From NCBI RefSeq assembly GCF_019837165.1, contig NZ_JAGYHC010000001.1, positions 1,302,001-1,366,000 on the forward strand: 64,000 nt of DNA, given 5' to 3'. Position numbers and translations under genes: made by a program. This DNA is from Virgibacillus sp. NKC19-3 (GTDB taxonomy: Bacteria > Bacillota > Bacilli > Bacillales > Amphibacillaceae). Each line of letters opens with the position of its first letter. Within the stretch, counting starts at the first letter, position 1. This document shows, one piece after another, positions 36,471 to 45,120 of this stretch. Below the pieces are notes generated by a model. That model did no database searches. It was not told where the DNA came from and saw nothing but the letters and a program-made list of their open reading frames with translations.

Positions 36471-37450
36471 GGGCTGTCACGCATATATAGTTTATGTTGC
36501 AGTTTTTGCTCGGAGAAGATCCAACCGGTATAGGAGCTCATTATTTGCATATTATCGTTAATTTGAACGACGGCAATAAATGGATAGCGATTATCAGAAC
36601 GGTAGCGTAAATCAATGAAGCGAATCTCTGTAAAATCATCAAAATCGTTTATTTCCCATCGATAAACAGGGGAAAATGCAAGAAATGCCGAGATATTTTT
36701 ATCTTTCTTGGCCAGTTCCATTATATGGACGCTGGGCAATGGAACCTTCTCAAACTCATCAACGATTTCAATATGACCGTTTTCGACAGCAGCGACGTAA
36801 AATTTCGTATCCGTCGTAATGGCTACACGCCAATAATTTTGTTTAATCGTAGGTGATGTAGCGATTTGCTCAATATTTGGGATGTAGTCTTTTAACTTTT
36901 TAACTATTTCCCTTTTATCCATATAACGTTTAATGTAATATAGCGCTATGACAACATAAATAATGAACCATGTGTACCCGGGGTTTGCGCCCAAGATCCA
37001 GGCTCCGATACCTGCAAGATGCAATGTGAAAATGTACGGATCAAATGTATTAATAAATCCATAAGCAATCCATTTATTGGTAAATGGTCTGTAAGCTTGT
37101 GTTCCATACGCATTAAAGATATCCACAAATACATGAATGATAACAGCTAAAAATGTCCATAGCCAAAGATGAAGGAAATTGACCTGTGGAACAAACATAT
37201 AAATGATTCCGGAAATGAGAATCCCCCATAGTATAATCGCTGGCAATGAATGGGAGGCACCGCGGTGATGACGGATATAGGTAGCATTATTTTTTAACTT
37301 GAAAATCGTGTCAAAATCTGGTGCGTGAGAACCTATGATTGTTCCGGTTAAAACAGCGGTAAAAAGTGTTGGATCATTATGCACAACAGGATCTAAGGTT
37401 GCTAATCCTCCAAGTGCAACACCCATCACAATGTGGGTTGCGGTATCCAT
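36464..37450 (-). CDS. yfhP: Membrane-bound metal-dependent hydrolase YfhP
   Basis: A 328-residue YdjM/YfhP-family protein. MDTATHIVMGVALGGLATLD at the start and SHAPDFDTIFKLK, then RHHRGASHSLPAI, supply the His/Asp metal ligands. Four or five membrane segments occupy residues 35-190, and a soluble domain fills the C-terminal 140 residues. In Bacillus it lies divergent from mutY and is linked to competence and sporulation regulation. A gapped GGAGGACC precedes the ATG. Confidence 0.88.
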   Translation of the reverse strand: MDTATHIVMGVALGGLATLDPVVHNDPTLFTAVLTGTIIGSHAPDFDTIFKLKNNATYIRHHRGASHSLPAIILWGILISGIIYMFVPQVNFLHLWLWTFLAVIIHVFVDIFNAYGTQAYRPFTNKWIAYGFINTFDPYIFTLHLAGIGAWILGANPGYTWFIIYVVIALYYIKRYMDKREIVKKLKDYIPNIEQIATSPTIKQNYWRVAITTDTKFYVAAVENGHIEIVDEFEKVPLPSVHIMELAKKDKNISAFLAFSPVYRWEINDFDDFTEIRFIDLRYRSDNRYPFIAVVQINDNMQIMSSYTGWIFSEQKLQHKLYMRDSPV

Positions 37451-37565
37451 AGTAAAAGGTCCTCCTTGGAAGTTTCTTTTCGTGGATTTTTAATCAAGTC
37501 AAAAGTTTTTAAAATAAATCAGATATTCTTTTATAAGTTTATTGTACCATAAAGGACGTGTTATT

Positions 37566-38636
37566 ATGAATGATAAAACATTACAATTTTTCGACACTAC
37601 TGGTTTCCAGCAGGATTTAATTGACTGGTACCATGCGAATAAACGCGATTTGCCGTGGCGTATGGATCAGGATCCTTATAAGGTTTGGGTTTCCGAAATA
37701 ATGCTTCAGCAGACAAAGGTAGACACTGTTATTCCCTATTTCTACCGTTTTATGGAAAAGTTTCCTACTGTGTACCAGCTTGCCGATGCAGATCCCCAGG
37801 ATGTTCTGAAAGTATGGGAGGGTCTCGGTTATTATTCGCGCGCGAGAAATTTACAAAATGCAGTACAGGAAGTTGTTGATACATACGGGGGTGAAATCCC
37901 TGCTAATCCTGATGAGCTGGGATCATTAAAAGGGATTGGCCCGTATACAAAAGGTGCGATTCTTTCCATTGCATATAATCAGCCTGAACCGGCAGTGGAC
38001 GGTAATGTAATGCGTGTCCTTTCCCGTATTTTAAAAATAGAAGACGACATAGCTCAGCAGCGAACGAAAAAATTGGTTGAGGCTTACGTTCGTGAACTCA
38101 TACCAGAGGATGATCCTTCTTCATTTAATCAAGCAATTATGGAATTAGGTGCACTTGTTTGTACTCCCAAATCCCCGGCCTGTTTGCTTTGTCCGGTTCA
38201 AGAATATTGTCTTGCCTTTGCAGAAGGAAGGGAGAACGACTTACCTGTAAAGTCAAAGGCTAAGAAACAAAACAAAATTCCATATGTTAGCTTATTAATA
38301 AAAAATGAAAACAGTGCGTACATCATTGAAAAACGGGCAGAGAAAGGGCTGCTAGCAGGCTTGTGGCAATTTCCAATGGTTCCTATTAATGAAATAGGCT
38401 GGGATCATTTGGAGAATTGGATCCTCAGTGAATATGGATTAGAAATTAAAGTAAGCGAGAAAAAGGGAGAATTAAAGCATGTTTTCTCCCACATCGTCTG
38501 GGAGTTGGAGATATATGGGGCAACTACGCACCAACAATATCTTACAGATGAACGTTTACGTTTTGTTTATAAAGAAGAATTGCAAGCATATCCATTTCCG
38601 GTTTCTCACCAAAAAATGATGACATATATCGTATAA
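37566..38636 (+). CDS. mutY: A/G-specific adenine glycosylase MutY
   Basis: A 356-residue base-excision repair glycosylase removing adenine mispaired with 8-oxoguanine. Catalytic Glu44 is in WVSEIMLQQTKVDTV, the helix-hairpin-helix is LGSLKGIGPYTKGAI (near 118-132) and catalytic Asp145 is in PAVDGNVMR. The 4Fe-4S ligands are Cys199, Cys206, Cys209 and Cys215 (C-X6-C-X2-C-X5-C). A C-terminal Nudix-like domain (from residue 233) recognises 8-oxoG. The ATG at 37566 follows AAAGGACG; the in-frame TTG at 37542 is less likely. Confidence 0.95.
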   Translation: MNDKTLQFFDTTGFQQDLIDWYHANKRDLPWRMDQDPYKVWVSEIMLQQTKVDTVIPYFYRFMEKFPTVYQLADADPQDVLKVWEGLGYYSRARNLQNAVQEVVDTYGGEIPANPDELGSLKGIGPYTKGAILSIAYNQPEPAVDGNVMRVLSRILKIEDDIAQQRTKKLVEAYVRELIPEDDPSSFNQAIMELGALVCTPKSPACLLCPVQEYCLAFAEGRENDLPVKSKAKKQNKIPYVSLLIKNENSAYIIEKRAEKGLLAGLWQFPMVPINEIGWDHLENWILSEYGLEIKVSEKKGELKHVFSHIVWELEIYGATTHQQYLTDERLRFVYKEELQAYPFPVSHQKMMTYIV

Positions 38637-38648
38637 GGTTTAATTTTA

Positions 38649-38678
38649 GGCTCCCTTTTCTATATGGGGAGCTTTTGT
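38649..38678 (+). terminator. Intrinsic terminator after mutY
   Basis: GGCTCCC and GGGGAGC stem with TTTTGTTG tail. Confidence 0.75.
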
Positions 38679-38804
38679 TGTTAATGATGTTATGTAGAGA
38701 GGTGTCTTTTCAAGCTGGAGGTATTAATTTACCATAATTTAACTACCAATATGGTGGATAACAACATTTATAATGGACAAATTAGTAGTGCGGAGGTGAT
38801 ACTG

Positions 38805-38975
38805 ATGGCTAAAAAACCTAACAAAACAGCTGCAGGTACAAACGCTCAAAAAGTAAAACAACAAAATCAACAAGCAGCTCAAGGACAAGGTCAGTACGGT
38901 ACTGAATTTGCATCTGAGACAAATGCTCAGGAAGTAAAAAAACAAAATGAAAAGTCGCAGCAAAACAAAAAGTAA
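38805..38975 (+). CDS. Gamma-type small acid-soluble spore protein
   Basis: A 56-residue, Gln/Asn/Lys-rich protein with two internal repeats: AGTNAQKVKQQNQQAA and SETNAQEVKKQNEKSQ, separated by GQYGTEFA. The duplicated (T/E)xxNAQxVKxQN and the central GTEFASET, which resembles a GPR protease cleavage site, are the signature of gamma-SASP (SspE). It is stored in the spore core and degraded on germination as an amino acid reserve. GGAGGTGAT precedes the ATG, and a strong terminator follows. Expression by SigG is expected from the family; no clear promoter was identified. Confidence 0.93.
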   Translation: MAKKPNKTAAGTNAQKVKQQNQQAAQGQGQYGTEFASETNAQEVKKQNEKSQQNKK

Positions 38976-39002
38976 CGTAGCATCACACCCCAATGATCAT
39001 AT

Positions 39003-39041
39003 GAAAAAGAGCTTCCTATCTCCAGGGAAGCTCTTTTTCAT
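39003..39041 (+). terminator. Intrinsic terminator after the spore protein gene
   Basis: AAAAAGAGCTTCC and GGGAAGCTCTTTTT stem, loop TATCTCCA. Confidence 0.92.
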
Positions 39042-39176
39042 TTAAAAAATTTCATGTATTCCATACAGGTACTGTTCTCTTTTGTCGGTTCATTATACTT
39101 TATATTTCATATTGTTGCTATTATAATAAATACAGGATTGGCAAGCGTGTATAAAATGTATGGAAAGGGAGATTAG

Positions 39177-39704
39177 ATGGTTGCTCCGAGACCAGGTTCC
39201 GTGGTGCAAATTCAAAGTTATAAACACAATGGACAAATTCACCGTATATGGGAAAATAGTCTAGTGTTAAAAGGAACGGAAACGATTGTAATCGGAGCCA
39301 ATGACAAAACGCAGGTGATGGAAAGCGATGGTAGAACTTGGACAACAAGGGAACCGGCAATTAGCTATTTCCATGCCGAGTACTGGTTTAATATCATCGG
39401 GATGATTCGCAATGACGGTATTTATTATTATTGTAATGTGAGCTCCCCTTTCGTTTATGATGGAGAGGCATTAAAATATATTGATTACGATTTAGATGTA
39501 AAAGTATATCCGGATATGACGTATGATTTGTTGGATGAAGACGAATACGATGAACACAAAATACAAATGAATTATCCACAGGTTTTAGATCGTATTTTGT
39601 ATAATAACGTTGAATATCTTCTAAGGTTTATAAGACAACGTCAAGGCCCTTTCTCGCCGGATTTCGTTGACCAATGGTATGAACGTTATTTAACATACCG
39701 GTAA
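39177..39704 (+). CDS. ntdP: Nucleoside tri-/diphosphate phosphatase NtdP (DUF402, YgaC)
   Basis: A 175-residue DUF402 protein. [20 protein letters not shown] at the N-terminus, then [40 protein letters not shown] and [11 protein letters not shown] carry the acidic metal-binding residues of the NtdP/FomD fold. Members hydrolyse the terminal phosphates of nucleoside tri- and diphosphates with a divalent metal. It keeps the B. subtilis ygaC position ahead of the ygaD-like ABC exporter. GGAAAGGGAG precedes the ATG. Confidence 0.92.
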   Translation: MVAPRPGSVVQIQSYKHNGQIHRIWENSLVLKGTETIVIGANDKTQVMESDGRTWTTREPAISYFHAEYWFNIIGMIRNDGIYYYCNVSSPFVYDGEALKYIDYDLDVKVYPDMTYDLLDEDEYDEHKIQMNYPQVLDRILYNNVEYLLRFIRQRQGPFSPDFVDQWYERYLTYR

Positions 39705-39720
39705 TTTTTTAGTAGAGAAA

Positions 39721-39912
39721 GGGGCTGGGACAAAACAAACGTGTTTCATTAAAAAGGCGAACATTATCAAACTTAGCGTAGGAAATATGCGGAGGCTCCA
39801 GCGGGAGGGAAGGCGTAGGTGAGACACCGAAGTGCGATAGCAATCTTTTTTTCTGAAGCGATGTATGTTCGGAATTTGTTTGTTAAAAACACTTTTGTCC
39901 CAGCCTCTTTCT
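39721..39912 (+). repeat. MITE-like repeat with GGCTGGGACAAAA terminal inverted repeats
   Basis: Left end GGGGCTGGGACAAAAC, right end TTTTGTCCCAGCCTC, an almost perfect inverted pair. The interior reads AGCGTAGGAAATATGCGGAG, GCTCCAGCGGGAG and TAGGTGAGACACC. The same left half in minus orientation lies at 55500-55612. It sits immediately before the ABC exporter start and probably also acts as a terminator for ntdP. Confidence 0.7.
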
Positions 39913-39942
39913 ATTCAATATGAATTAGAGGTAGATTCGTTT

Positions 39943-41700
39943 ATGAGTAGTATAAAACAATATATGGGATTCGTAAAACCGTATAAATGGAAAATATTAT
40001 GGACGATACTTATTGGGATTGTTAAATTTGGAATTCCATTATTAATGCCATTAATTTTAAGATATGTTATTGATAATATTATTAGTACAGAAGCGAGTGC
40101 CGCTGATAAAGTCTCGGAACTATTCATCTTAATGGGAATAGCATTCGTCGTATTTTTGTTACTACGTCCACCGATTGAATATGCTAGGCAATATTTAGCA
40201 CAATGGGTAGGAAACACAATTCTGTATGATATAAGGGATCGTTTGTTTGACCATATCCAAAAATTAAGCTTGAAGTTCTATTCTCAGACAAAAACCGGCG
40301 AAATTATTTCCCGGGTAATACATGATGTCGAACAATCAAAAAACTTTGTCATAACAGGGTTAATGAACGTGTGGCTCGATTTAGTTACCATTCTTATAGC
40401 GATAGGAATCATGCTGACAATGGATATAGGTTTAACCATTGTGTCAATTATTTTATTCCCATTATTTGGGTTTTCGATTAAATTTTTCTATGGCAGATTA
40501 CGTCGATTAACACGGGAGAGATCTCAAGCCTTGGCAGAGGTACAGGGCCATCTTCATGAACGTATACAAGGGGTGCCTGTTACAAGGAGCTTTGCTTTAG
40601 AAGACTATGAGCATGGACAATTTGAAACACGAAATAGGAATTTTCTTGATAAAGCGTTGAAACACACCGATTGGAATGCCAAAACTTTCGCGGTTACAAA
40701 TACGATTACGGATCTAGCCCCATTGCTTGTGATTACTTATGCGGGGTATCAAGTGATTAATGGTAATCTGACATTAGGTACGATGGTTGCTTTTGTCGGC
40801 TATATGGAAAGAGTATATAGTCCATTAAGACGGTTAATAAATTCATCAACTACGCTGGTTCAGGCTATCGCATCGATTGATCGTGTGTTTGAATTTTTTA
40901 ATGAAAAATATGATGTTGTTGATAAGCATGATGCAAAGGAACTTCAGCGTATAGATGGCTCTGTGGCGGTCGAAAATGTTTCTTTCCAATATGATGAAGA
41001 AGAAAATGAAGTATTAAAAAGTGTTAATTTGCATGTTCAAAAAGGAGAAACCATTGCTTTTGTCGGGATGAGCGGTGGAGGGAAGTCAACGTTGATCAGC
41101 CTAATTCCACGATTTTACGATGTGACAGAGGGCGCGATAAAAGTTGACGGTATCGACATCCGTGATGTGAAAGCCCGTTCTTTGCGCAATAATATTGGCA
41201 TGGTACTTCAGGATAATACATTATTCAGTGAATCGATCGCAATGAATATTCGAATGGGAAATCCGTACGCTACAGATGAAGAGGTTGTAGAAGCGGCAAA
41301 AGCTGCAAATGCGCATGCGTTTATTGAAGAACTTCCTTACGGATATGATACGTTAGTAGGGGAAAGAGGTGTGAAATTATCCGGTGGCCAGAAACAACGT
41401 ATTTCTATCGCACGTGTTTTCTTAAAAAATCCACCTATCCTGATTTTTGATGAAGCGACCTCAGCATTGGATCTGGAAAGTGAACACATGATACAGGAAG
41501 CTGTCGAAAGTCTAGCGTCTGATCGCACAACATTTATCGTTGCACATCGCCTTGCAACTATTACACATGCGGACAGAATTGTTCTGATTGAAAACGGTGA
41601 AATCCAGGAAATTGGTACACATGATGAATTGATGCGCATGAAAGGCGGCTATTATGATCTTTATCAAGTGCAGCAATTGGATGATGTGGAAACGAAGTGA
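39943..41700 (+). CDS. ABC exporter, fused membrane and ATPase half-transporter (YgaD-like)
   Basis: A 585-residue half-transporter. The N-terminal six-helix exporter domain spans roughly residues 15-310. The ATPase domain has Walker A FVGMSGGGKSTLISLIPRFY, Q-loop MVLQDN, signature VKLSGGQKQRISIARVFLK, Walker B PILIFDEATSALD and H-loop IVAHRLATI. It acts as a dimer in the plasma membrane, exporting lipids, drugs or peptides. The ATG at 39943 follows AGAGGT; an in-frame ATG at 39865 lies inside the preceding repeat and is rejected. B. subtilis has ygaD at the same place. Confidence 0.92.
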   Translation: MSSIKQYMGFVKPYKWKILWTILIGIVKFGIPLLMPLILRYVIDNIISTEASAADKVSELFILMGIAFVVFLLLRPPIEYARQYLAQWVGNTILYDIRDRLFDHIQKLSLKFYSQTKTGEIISRVIHDVEQSKNFVITGLMNVWLDLVTILIAIGIMLTMDIGLTIVSIILFPLFGFSIKFFYGRLRRLTRERSQALAEVQGHLHERIQGVPVTRSFALEDYEHGQFETRNRNFLDKALKHTDWNAKTFAVTNTITDLAPLLVITYAGYQVINGNLTLGTMVAFVGYMERVYSPLRRLINSSTTLVQAIASIDRVFEFFNEKYDVVDKHDAKELQRIDGSVAVENVSFQYDEEENEVLKSVNLHVQKGETIAFVGMSGGGKSTLISLIPRFYDVTEGAIKVDGIDIRDVKARSLRNNIGMVLQDNTLFSESIAMNIRMGNPYATDEEVVEAAKAANAHAFIEELPYGYDTLVGERGVKLSGGQKQRISIARVFLKNPPILIFDEATSALDLESEHMIQEAVESLASDRTTFIVAHRLATITHADRIVLIENGEIQEIGTHDELMRMKGGYYDLYQVQQLDDVETK

Positions 41701-41832
41701 TGTGAAATGGATCATCATGGCTATTGTGGCGACCATTTGATCACTTTTTCAATCTTTTCGGAAGCATAAATCCGTTGACGTCATAAAGGTGCTAAACATT
41801 TCCATTAGAAAAAAATGCCCAGAATTGGTACT

Positions 41833-41876
41833 ACCCCCGAAAGTTGGAGTGAAAAATCTAACTTTCGGGGGTTTTT
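41833..41876 (+). terminator. Intrinsic terminator after the ABC exporter
   Basis: ACCCCCGAAAGTT and AACTTTCGGGGGT form a perfect 13-bp stem with TTTTT. Confidence 0.93.
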
Positions 41877-41894
41877 AAACTGCCTAGGAAATTA

Positions 41895-42297
41895 TTTGCT
41901 TGGGCATAACGTATTATTGATTAATGGCTACGTCCAGCTACAAGCGCCAAAAACGAGGAGATAACACGAAAGCTCCCTACGATAAAGAAGACTTGGCGAC
42001 TGACAAGCCGACAGGCGCAGGCAGAGCCATAGTCGCACTTATGCCTGTGGCGAAAGTCATCATCGGTTCACTTGACAAAGGAAGGCCAACTAAGAACGGC
42101 CTTGCCGGCCAACTCACGGCTCCCCTGATGCAGGGGCATGATTCCTTTTCGCTTTCCAAGCATAAGATTCACGTAGACTTTCGCCATTCATTGGCGACAA
42201 GTCACGTTCATCTAATCTCAGTTGCAACGCGGGGGTCTCTACGTTTTAAAAAGGCGCTTTTCGCTTTTGTTCATGCCTAGGAAATTATAAAATTTTG
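41895..42297. repeat. Large self-complementary repeat, copy 1
   Basis: About 375 bp nearly identical to 59857-60234, with a TAGGAAATTA motif at both flanks. Ends carry ACGTCCAGCTACAAGCGCC and GGCGCTTTTCGCTTTTGTT, the GTCCAGC/GCGCC and GGCGCTT/GCTTTTG termini common to Bacillaceae intergenic repeats. Many internal stems: AAGGCC/GGCCTT, CCCCTG/CAGGGG, CGCCA/TGGCG nested in GACTT/AAGTC and AGATT/AATCT. A 118-codon open frame covers it, but the copies differ mostly at amino-acid-changing sites, so it is treated as non-coding. Confidence 0.75.
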
Positions 42298-42324
42298 AGG
42301 TTGTGGATAATTCACTGGTCAAAT

Positions 42325-42485
42325 AAGCCTCATCCGGCTCCAGTGCCCAGCAACTAGCAAACTTCACATTCCTCCATTACGATAAGTCAACATCGGCTCG
42401 TACCTCGCTGTGTTTCCTTTATCTCATTGCGGAGTGCTCCAGTTTGTACGTTGCTAACCGGGCGCCCTGCGCCTTTGTTCTTTGT
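42325..42485. repeat. Second, shorter palindromic repeat adjacent to copy 1
   Basis: GGCTCCAGTGCCCAGCAACTAGCAAACT-type left arm (42337-42364) pairs imperfectly with AGTTTGTACGTTGCTAACCG plus GGCGCC on the right (42432-42466). The ends GGCTCCAGTGCC and GGGCGCCCTGCGCCTTTG resemble the termini of the larger element. No gene is present between 41701 and 42534. Confidence 0.55.
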
Positions 42486-42534
42486 GTATTTGATAGAGTG
42501 TGAACGATATATTTTAATCCAGTTATTGAGTTCG

Positions 42535-43833
42535 TTAAAATTCTTTAGCCATTGTTGCAAAGGCCTGACCTACCGCTTCAATGGTTTCATCAATATCGTC
42601 TTTCGTATGTGCTGTTGTTAAAAACCATGCTTCAAATTTAGACGGTGCTAAGTTAATTCCTTGTTCAAGCATCAAACGGAAAAATCTTGAAAAAGCTTTA
42701 CCATCACTTGCTTCTGCTTGATCATAATTCGTGATTTCTCCTTCACCGAAATATACAGTTAACGCACCGCATAAACGGTTTACAGAAATAGGGATCCCGG
42801 TTATGTTCGCTTTTTCCAGAATTCCATGCTCTAACCGTTCCCCAAGTTGATCTAATTTCTCATAAACTCCGTCTTCCTGCAAAATTTCCAAACACGCAAT
42901 ACCTGCGGCGATTGAAGCGGGATTCCCGGACATCGTCCCGGCTTGATAAGCAGGACCTAGTGGGGCAACTGTCTCCATAATATCTTTACGTCCACCATAT
43001 GCTCCGATCGGGAGACCTCCGCCAATGATTTTACCCATTGCGGTCATATCAGGTTCAACCCCGTACACCTGCTGAGCACTACCATATGTAAACCGAAAAG
43101 CACTAATGACTTCATCATAAATGACCAGCGCTCCTGCTGCATGTGCTATTTTATTTACTTCCTGTAGGAATCCTGGATGGGGCTCGACAATTCCGAAGTT
43201 TCCAACAATGGGTTCGACTAAAATTGCTGCAGTTTGATCTCCCCAGTGATCCAAAGCCTTTTTAAACGCATCTAAATCATTAAAAGGGACAGTGATCACG
43301 TCCTCCGCAACTGATCTTGGGATTCCAGCTGAATCCGGTGTTCCAAGTGTAGCCGGACCTGAACCAGCTTCCACTAAAACAGCATCGAAATGGCCATGAT
43401 AGCTTCCGGCAAACTTGATCACCTTTGTACGGTCCGTATATGCTCGTGCTACGCGAACGGTTGTCATAACAGCTTCTGTCCCGGAATTAACAAAGCGAAT
43501 TTTTTCTAATGAGGGAATAGCATCTTTTAAGACTTTCGCAAATTGATTTTCCAGTTTGGTTGGTGTTCCATAAAGCACTCCAGTGGTAGCAGCATGCGAA
43601 ATTGCCTCAGCGATATGAGGGTGTGCATGTCCTGTAATAATCGGGCCATATGCCGCTAAATAATCAATATATTTATTCCCATCAACATCCCAAAAGTGAG
43701 CACCTTGTCCGTGCTTCATATATACTGGTGATCCACCACCAACAGCTTTATAGGAACGGGATGGTGAATTCACACCACCAACAATAAGCTCAAGTGCCTC
43801 TTCATACAGTTGTTCTGATTTTGAAAAATCCAT
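42535..43833 (-). CDS. hemL: Glutamate-1-semialdehyde 2,1-aminomutase
   Basis: A 432-residue PLP enzyme moving the amino group of glutamate-1-semialdehyde to give 5-aminolevulinate for haem synthesis. Family blocks: [55 protein letters not shown], the PLP lysine in [16 protein letters not shown] and [13 protein letters not shown]. It is a stand-alone gene outside a hem operon, matching B. subtilis gsaB, the second HemL between ygaD and ygaF. AGGAGG lies 11 bases before the ATG. Confidence 0.93.
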   Translation of the reverse strand: MDFSKSEQLYEEALELIVGGVNSPSRSYKAVGGGSPVYMKHGQGAHFWDVDGNKYIDYLAAYGPIITGHAHPHIAEAISHAATTGVLYGTPTKLENQFAKVLKDAIPSLEKIRFVNSGTEAVMTTVRVARAYTDRTKVIKFAGSYHGHFDAVLVEAGSGPATLGTPDSAGIPRSVAEDVITVPFNDLDAFKKALDHWGDQTAAILVEPIVGNFGIVEPHPGFLQEVNKIAHAAGALVIYDEVISAFRFTYGSAQQVYGVEPDMTAMGKIIGGGLPIGAYGGRKDIMETVAPLGPAYQAGTMSGNPASIAAGIACLEILQEDGVYEKLDQLGERLEHGILEKANITGIPISVNRLCGALTVYFGEGEITNYDQAEASDGKAFSRFFRLMLEQGINLAPSKFEAWFLTTAHTKDDIDETIEAVGQAFATMAKEF

Positions 43834-44037
43834 AATAATAATAGCCTCCTATATGTTTCATTGAATATGCATACAACCTAAGATGATGCCATTGCTAGAT
43901 AAAACAATAGATCATGTAAACATTTTTTGCAATGGATGGAAAGTTAGCTGTATAAAAAATAAATGACAAGCTTGCAGATGGATAAGCATATACATCTTAT
44001 AAAGTGATTCGATTAGAAAGTAATAGAAGGGGATTTT

Positions 44038-44475
44038 ATGGGAGCCATTCCTTGGTTGTTAATTGTTGCGATTTGTTTTATTCTTATCAAAAGTTTACTT
44101 GAATTCATTCGTGGGACAAAAGCGGGGTGGCGCATGGAAATGCGGGATAGCCGTTTTTCTGCTGAGCTTTTTTACACATTACTGATTATATACAGCACGG
44201 TTATTATTGGGTTTGGACTTATCTATTTTATTATATCCTTTCATGGAATAATTTTGGTAGAGGGCGAAAGATTGCGGGAGGTTAGCATATTAGGTTCCAT
44301 TATTCATTCGGTGTATTTTAGTGGCACTACCATGCTTACAATTGGCTATGGTGATATAACGCCAATTGGAATTGGAAGATTCATTGCTTTAATAGAAGCA
44401 CTCATCGGGTATATTTTACCTACAGCATTTATCCTTCGGCTTGTGCAATCACAACAGAGAAGCAGGGAAAAATGA
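44038..44475 (+). CDS. Two-transmembrane potassium channel protein
   Basis: A 145-residue ion channel subunit. An N-terminal membrane segment (PWLLIVAICFILIKSLLEF) precedes the pore unit: TM1 FYTLLIIYSTVIIGFGLIYF, pore helix and selectivity filter TMLTIGYGDITP (TIGYGD at 101-106), and TM2 near GYILPTAFILRLV. There is no cytoplasmic RCK domain, so gating is unclear; it presumably works as a tetramer. AGAAGGGG precedes the ATG. The bcp gene follows with its own ribosome site. Confidence 0.88.
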   Translation: MGAIPWLLIVAICFILIKSLLEFIRGTKAGWRMEMRDSRFSAELFYTLLIIYSTVIIGFGLIYFIISFHGIILVEGERLREVSILGSIIHSVYFSGTTMLTIGYGDITPIGIGRFIALIEALIGYILPTAFILRLVQSQQRSREK

Positions 44476-44534
44476 ATCTTGCTGTTTGCTGTGCTATAGT
44501 ATTATTATACAGATTAAATATGGAGGGATCCGTA

Positions 44535-45002
44535 ATGGTAGTTGAAACAGGAAAACAGGTAGCAGATTTTACATTGCCGAATGCTAATGGGGAAAATGTA
44601 AGCCTGTCCGATTTTAAAGGAAAAAATGTTGTTTTGTATTTTTATCCAAAGGACATGACACCGGGCTGTACTACAGAGGCATGTGATTTTCGTGATCAGC
44701 ATGAAAGCTTCGGCGAATTGGATGCGGTAATTATTGGTATAAGTCCTGATCCTGTCTCCAGTCATCAGAAATTTATCGATAAACATGATCTTCCATTTGA
44801 ACTTCTAGCAGATGAGGATCATCAAGTAGCTGAAAACTTTGATGTCTGGAAACTGAAAAATAAGTTTGGTAAGGAATCATACGGAATCGAGCGCTCTACG
44901 TTCATCATTGATAAGGAAGGGCTGCTGCGTCAAGAATTTCGTAAAGTCAGTGTGAAAGGGCACGTGGAGGAAGCATTGGAGTTTATTCGGGAAAACCTAT
45001 AA
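44535..45002 (+). CDS. bcp: Thioredoxin-dependent thiol peroxidase (Bcp)
   Basis: A 155-residue peroxiredoxin of the Bcp/PrxQ class. YPKDMTPGCTTEACDFRD holds the peroxidatic Cys45 and the resolving Cys50, and the conserved arginine is near SYGIERSTFIID. It reduces hydroperoxides with thioredoxin. The ATG at 44535 follows GGAGGG; the longer in-frame start at 44472 overlaps the channel gene and is rejected. It matches ygaF in B. subtilis synteny, just ahead of perR. Confidence 0.93.
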   Translation: MVVETGKQVADFTLPNANGENVSLSDFKGKNVVLYFYPKDMTPGCTTEACDFRDQHESFGELDAVIIGISPDPVSSHQKFIDKHDLPFELLADEDHQVAENFDVWKLKNKFGKESYGIERSTFIIDKEGLLRQEFRKVSVKGHVEEALEFIRENL

Positions 45003-45007
45003 GCAAA

Positions 45008-45041
45008 GAAGGCAGTTCCAATATGGAGCTGTCTTTTTTTT
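45008..45041 (+). terminator. Intrinsic terminator after bcp
   Basis: GGCAGTTCC and GGAGCTGTC stem, loop AATAT, tail of eight T residues. Confidence 0.9.
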
Positions 45042-45120
45042 CAGTTATATAATCTCTTTTTTTGAATAGGATGTAGTACGAACTTTGTAGGTTATCCTAT
45101 CAAAAAGTGAGGTGCTTTAT

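Noticed and set aside
39865-39942. N-terminal extension of the ABC exporter
   Set aside because: The extra codons are translated repeat DNA; a ribosome site directly precedes the ATG at 39943.
41924-42280. 118-codon open frame inside the large repeat (and a 108-codon one at 59886-60212)
   Set aside because: No ribosome site, open frames on both strands over the same palindromic DNA, and substitutions between copies mostly change amino acids.
44472-44534. Longer Bcp starting within the channel gene
   Set aside because: The Bcp N-terminus and GGAGGG site fit the ATG at 44535.
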